Positions 4,941 through 5,385 of a stretch of DNA of 5,385 nucleotides are shown one piece after another. Made by a program: the position numbers and the translations under genes. The notes under the pieces are model-generated. The model was not told the DNA's origin. It was given only the letters and a program-made list of their open reading frames with translations, and did no database searches. The DNA is taken from contig ONXY01000267.1 in assembly GCA_900321945.1 (NCBI GenBank), positions 1 to 5,385 on the forward strand, read 5' to 3'. Origin of the DNA: an uncultured Eubacteriales bacterium (GTDB taxonomy: Bacteria > Bacillota_A > Clostridia > Christensenellales > Aristaeellaceae). Position 1 is the stretch's first letter. Each line of letters begins with the position of its first letter.

Positions 4941-5385
4941 TTACACTCCAAACAGGGTCTTCAGGTTTTCTTCGCTGATCTTCGAGCCGATCACGCACAG
5001 GCGGCCGGTGACCTCGGCGCTGCCGAATCGGATATCGGTTTCCCCGGGCGTGTAGTCGAAGTGGATCCAACGCCCGTCCGCGGAAGGAACGATTCCCTTC
5101 GCCCGCAGAACCATGCCGTATTCCGCCTCGTTCTGCAGCCTGCCCAGGATTTCCTTCAGGCCGTCCTCGCTGAACTGCTTCGGCGTCTCCACGCCCCAGC
5201 TGGTGAACACCTCGTCGGCGTCGTGATGGTGATGATGATGATGATGCCCGTGCTCCTCATGATCGTGGTCGTGATGATGCTCATGCTCCTCATGATCATG
5301 GTCGTGATGATGCTCATGCTCGTCATGATCGTGGTCGTGATGATGCTCATGCTCCTCATGATCGTGATCATGATGATGCTCATGC
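4941..5385 (-). CDS. COG0523/CobW family GTPase with His-repeat linker, C-terminal part (partial)
   Basis: The gene enters from beyond the right edge; 147 complete codons are visible. The first 55 residues are a linker with 33 His plus Asp/Glu, made of four HEHHHDHDHEE-type units and then HG followed by eight His. The next 92 residues match the CobW C-terminal domain. Recognisable parts are EVFTSWGVETPKQF, the hallmark VLRAKGIV, WIHFDYTPGE, a TGRLCVIG strand and the helical end SEENLKTLFGV. In COG0523 proteins the GTPase domain precedes such a His-rich linker, so the P-loop and CxCC should lie just outside the window. Family members act as GTP-dependent metal chaperones (ZagA/YciC, ZNG1, YeiR types) or in nitrile hydratase or cobalamin metal insertion. 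His-rich linkers are common in the zinc-associated ones. A GTG at 5210 could be mistaken for a start, but the frame is open through the repeat and 5210 is the Val of DEVF. It is coupled to the fusion gene downstream; its promoter and any Zur box are not in view. Confidence 0.92.
   Translation of the reverse strand, partial: HEHHHDHDHEEHEHHHDHDHDEHEHHHDHDHEEHEHHHDHDHEEHGHHHHHHHHDADEVFTSWGVETPKQFSEDGLKEILGRLQNEAEYGMVLRAKGIVPSADGRWIHFDYTPGETDIRFGSAEVTGRLCVIGSKISEENLKTLFGV
4946..4949 (-). promoter_or_regulatory. Ribosome binding site embedded in the end of the CobW gene
   Basis: GGAG falls within the last sense codons (GGA GTG) of the upstream CobW gene, nine bases before the ATG at 4936. The upstream TAA (4943-4941) and this ATG are only four bases apart. 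This indicates translational coupling of the two genes and decides against the alternative TTG start at 4951, which would overlap the ribosome site itself. Confidence 0.7.
5253..5384 (-). repeat. Four tandem 33-nt units encoding HEHHHDHDHEE in the CobW linker
   Basis: The units lie at 5384-5352, 5351-5319, 5318-5286 and 5285-5253. Each encodes eleven residues; the second ends in DE instead of EE. Relative to the unit nearest the C-terminal domain, the others differ by only one or two bases, mostly synonymous CAT/CAC or GAT/GAC changes. The array is followed by GGG flanked by one and eight His codons. It may continue beyond the window edge. Confidence 0.93.

Noticed and set aside
4941..5210. 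A separate 89-residue gene starting at GTG 5210
   Set aside because: The frame stays open upstream through the His repeat, there is no ribosome site before 5210, and the segment is only the C-terminal domain of a CobW protein.
5156..5383. A Met/Ile/Thr/Ser-rich open frame on the minus strand over the 33-nt repeats
   Set aside because: It is the shifted reading of CAT/GAT/GAG repeats. The frame continuous with the CobW C-terminal domain gives His/Asp/Glu and is the coding one.

Overview
The window reads as ordinary chromosomal DNA from a GC-rich, Gram-positive-type bacterium, most likely a member of the Clostridia of the gut or rumen kind. The grounds are strong AGGAGG-like ribosome sites before most starts, sigma-A-type TTGACA/TATAAT promoter elements, compact factor-independent terminators, and ArsR and ATPase proteins that look Firmicute-like. 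The taxon is an inference from style; there is no marker gene.

Layout from left to right. Positions 2-31 hold the last nine codons of a plus-strand gene. A hairpin at 50-76, with T-rich tracts on both sides, serves as a shared terminator. A minus-strand histidine-phosphatase gene follows (111-761). Its promoter region lies back to back with a plus-strand zinc-efflux operon. In that operon a near-perfect sigma-A promoter (870-897) is followed immediately by a perfect 11-2-11 inverted repeat (907-930). Next come an ArsR/SmtB-family sensor with the alpha-5 Zn(II) ligand set (953-1264) and a ZntA/CadA-type P1B-2 ATPase (1302-3482). The ATPase's usual N-terminal metal-binding domain is replaced by a tail of about 120 residues with 41 histidines. 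A 17-bp perfect stem (3488-3530) closes the operon and also serves the opposing genes.

The right part is on the minus strand. The upstream-most gene runs off the window edge (4941-5385). It is the C-terminal part of a COG0523/CobW GTPase whose linker is a 33-nt tandem repeat encoding His/Asp/Glu runs. It is translationally coupled to a second gene (3983-4936), a divergent CobW-like P-loop protein joined to a C-terminal domain that resembles the end of YcgQ/TIGR03943 proteins. A terminator (3948-3976) follows, and then an unrecognised 104-residue protein (3581-3895).

Taken together, most of the window concerns transition-metal handling, very probably zinc. The plus-strand operon should be derepressed by excess metal and pump it out. 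The minus-strand COG0523 genes belong to a superfamily often used for metal allocation under scarcity. The two halves converge and are insulated by strong terminators. The most unusual items are the His-tail ATPase, the CobW-like/YcgQ-like fusion with eroded GTPase motifs, and the recently expanded His repeat. None of these functions has been tested here; all follow from motifs.
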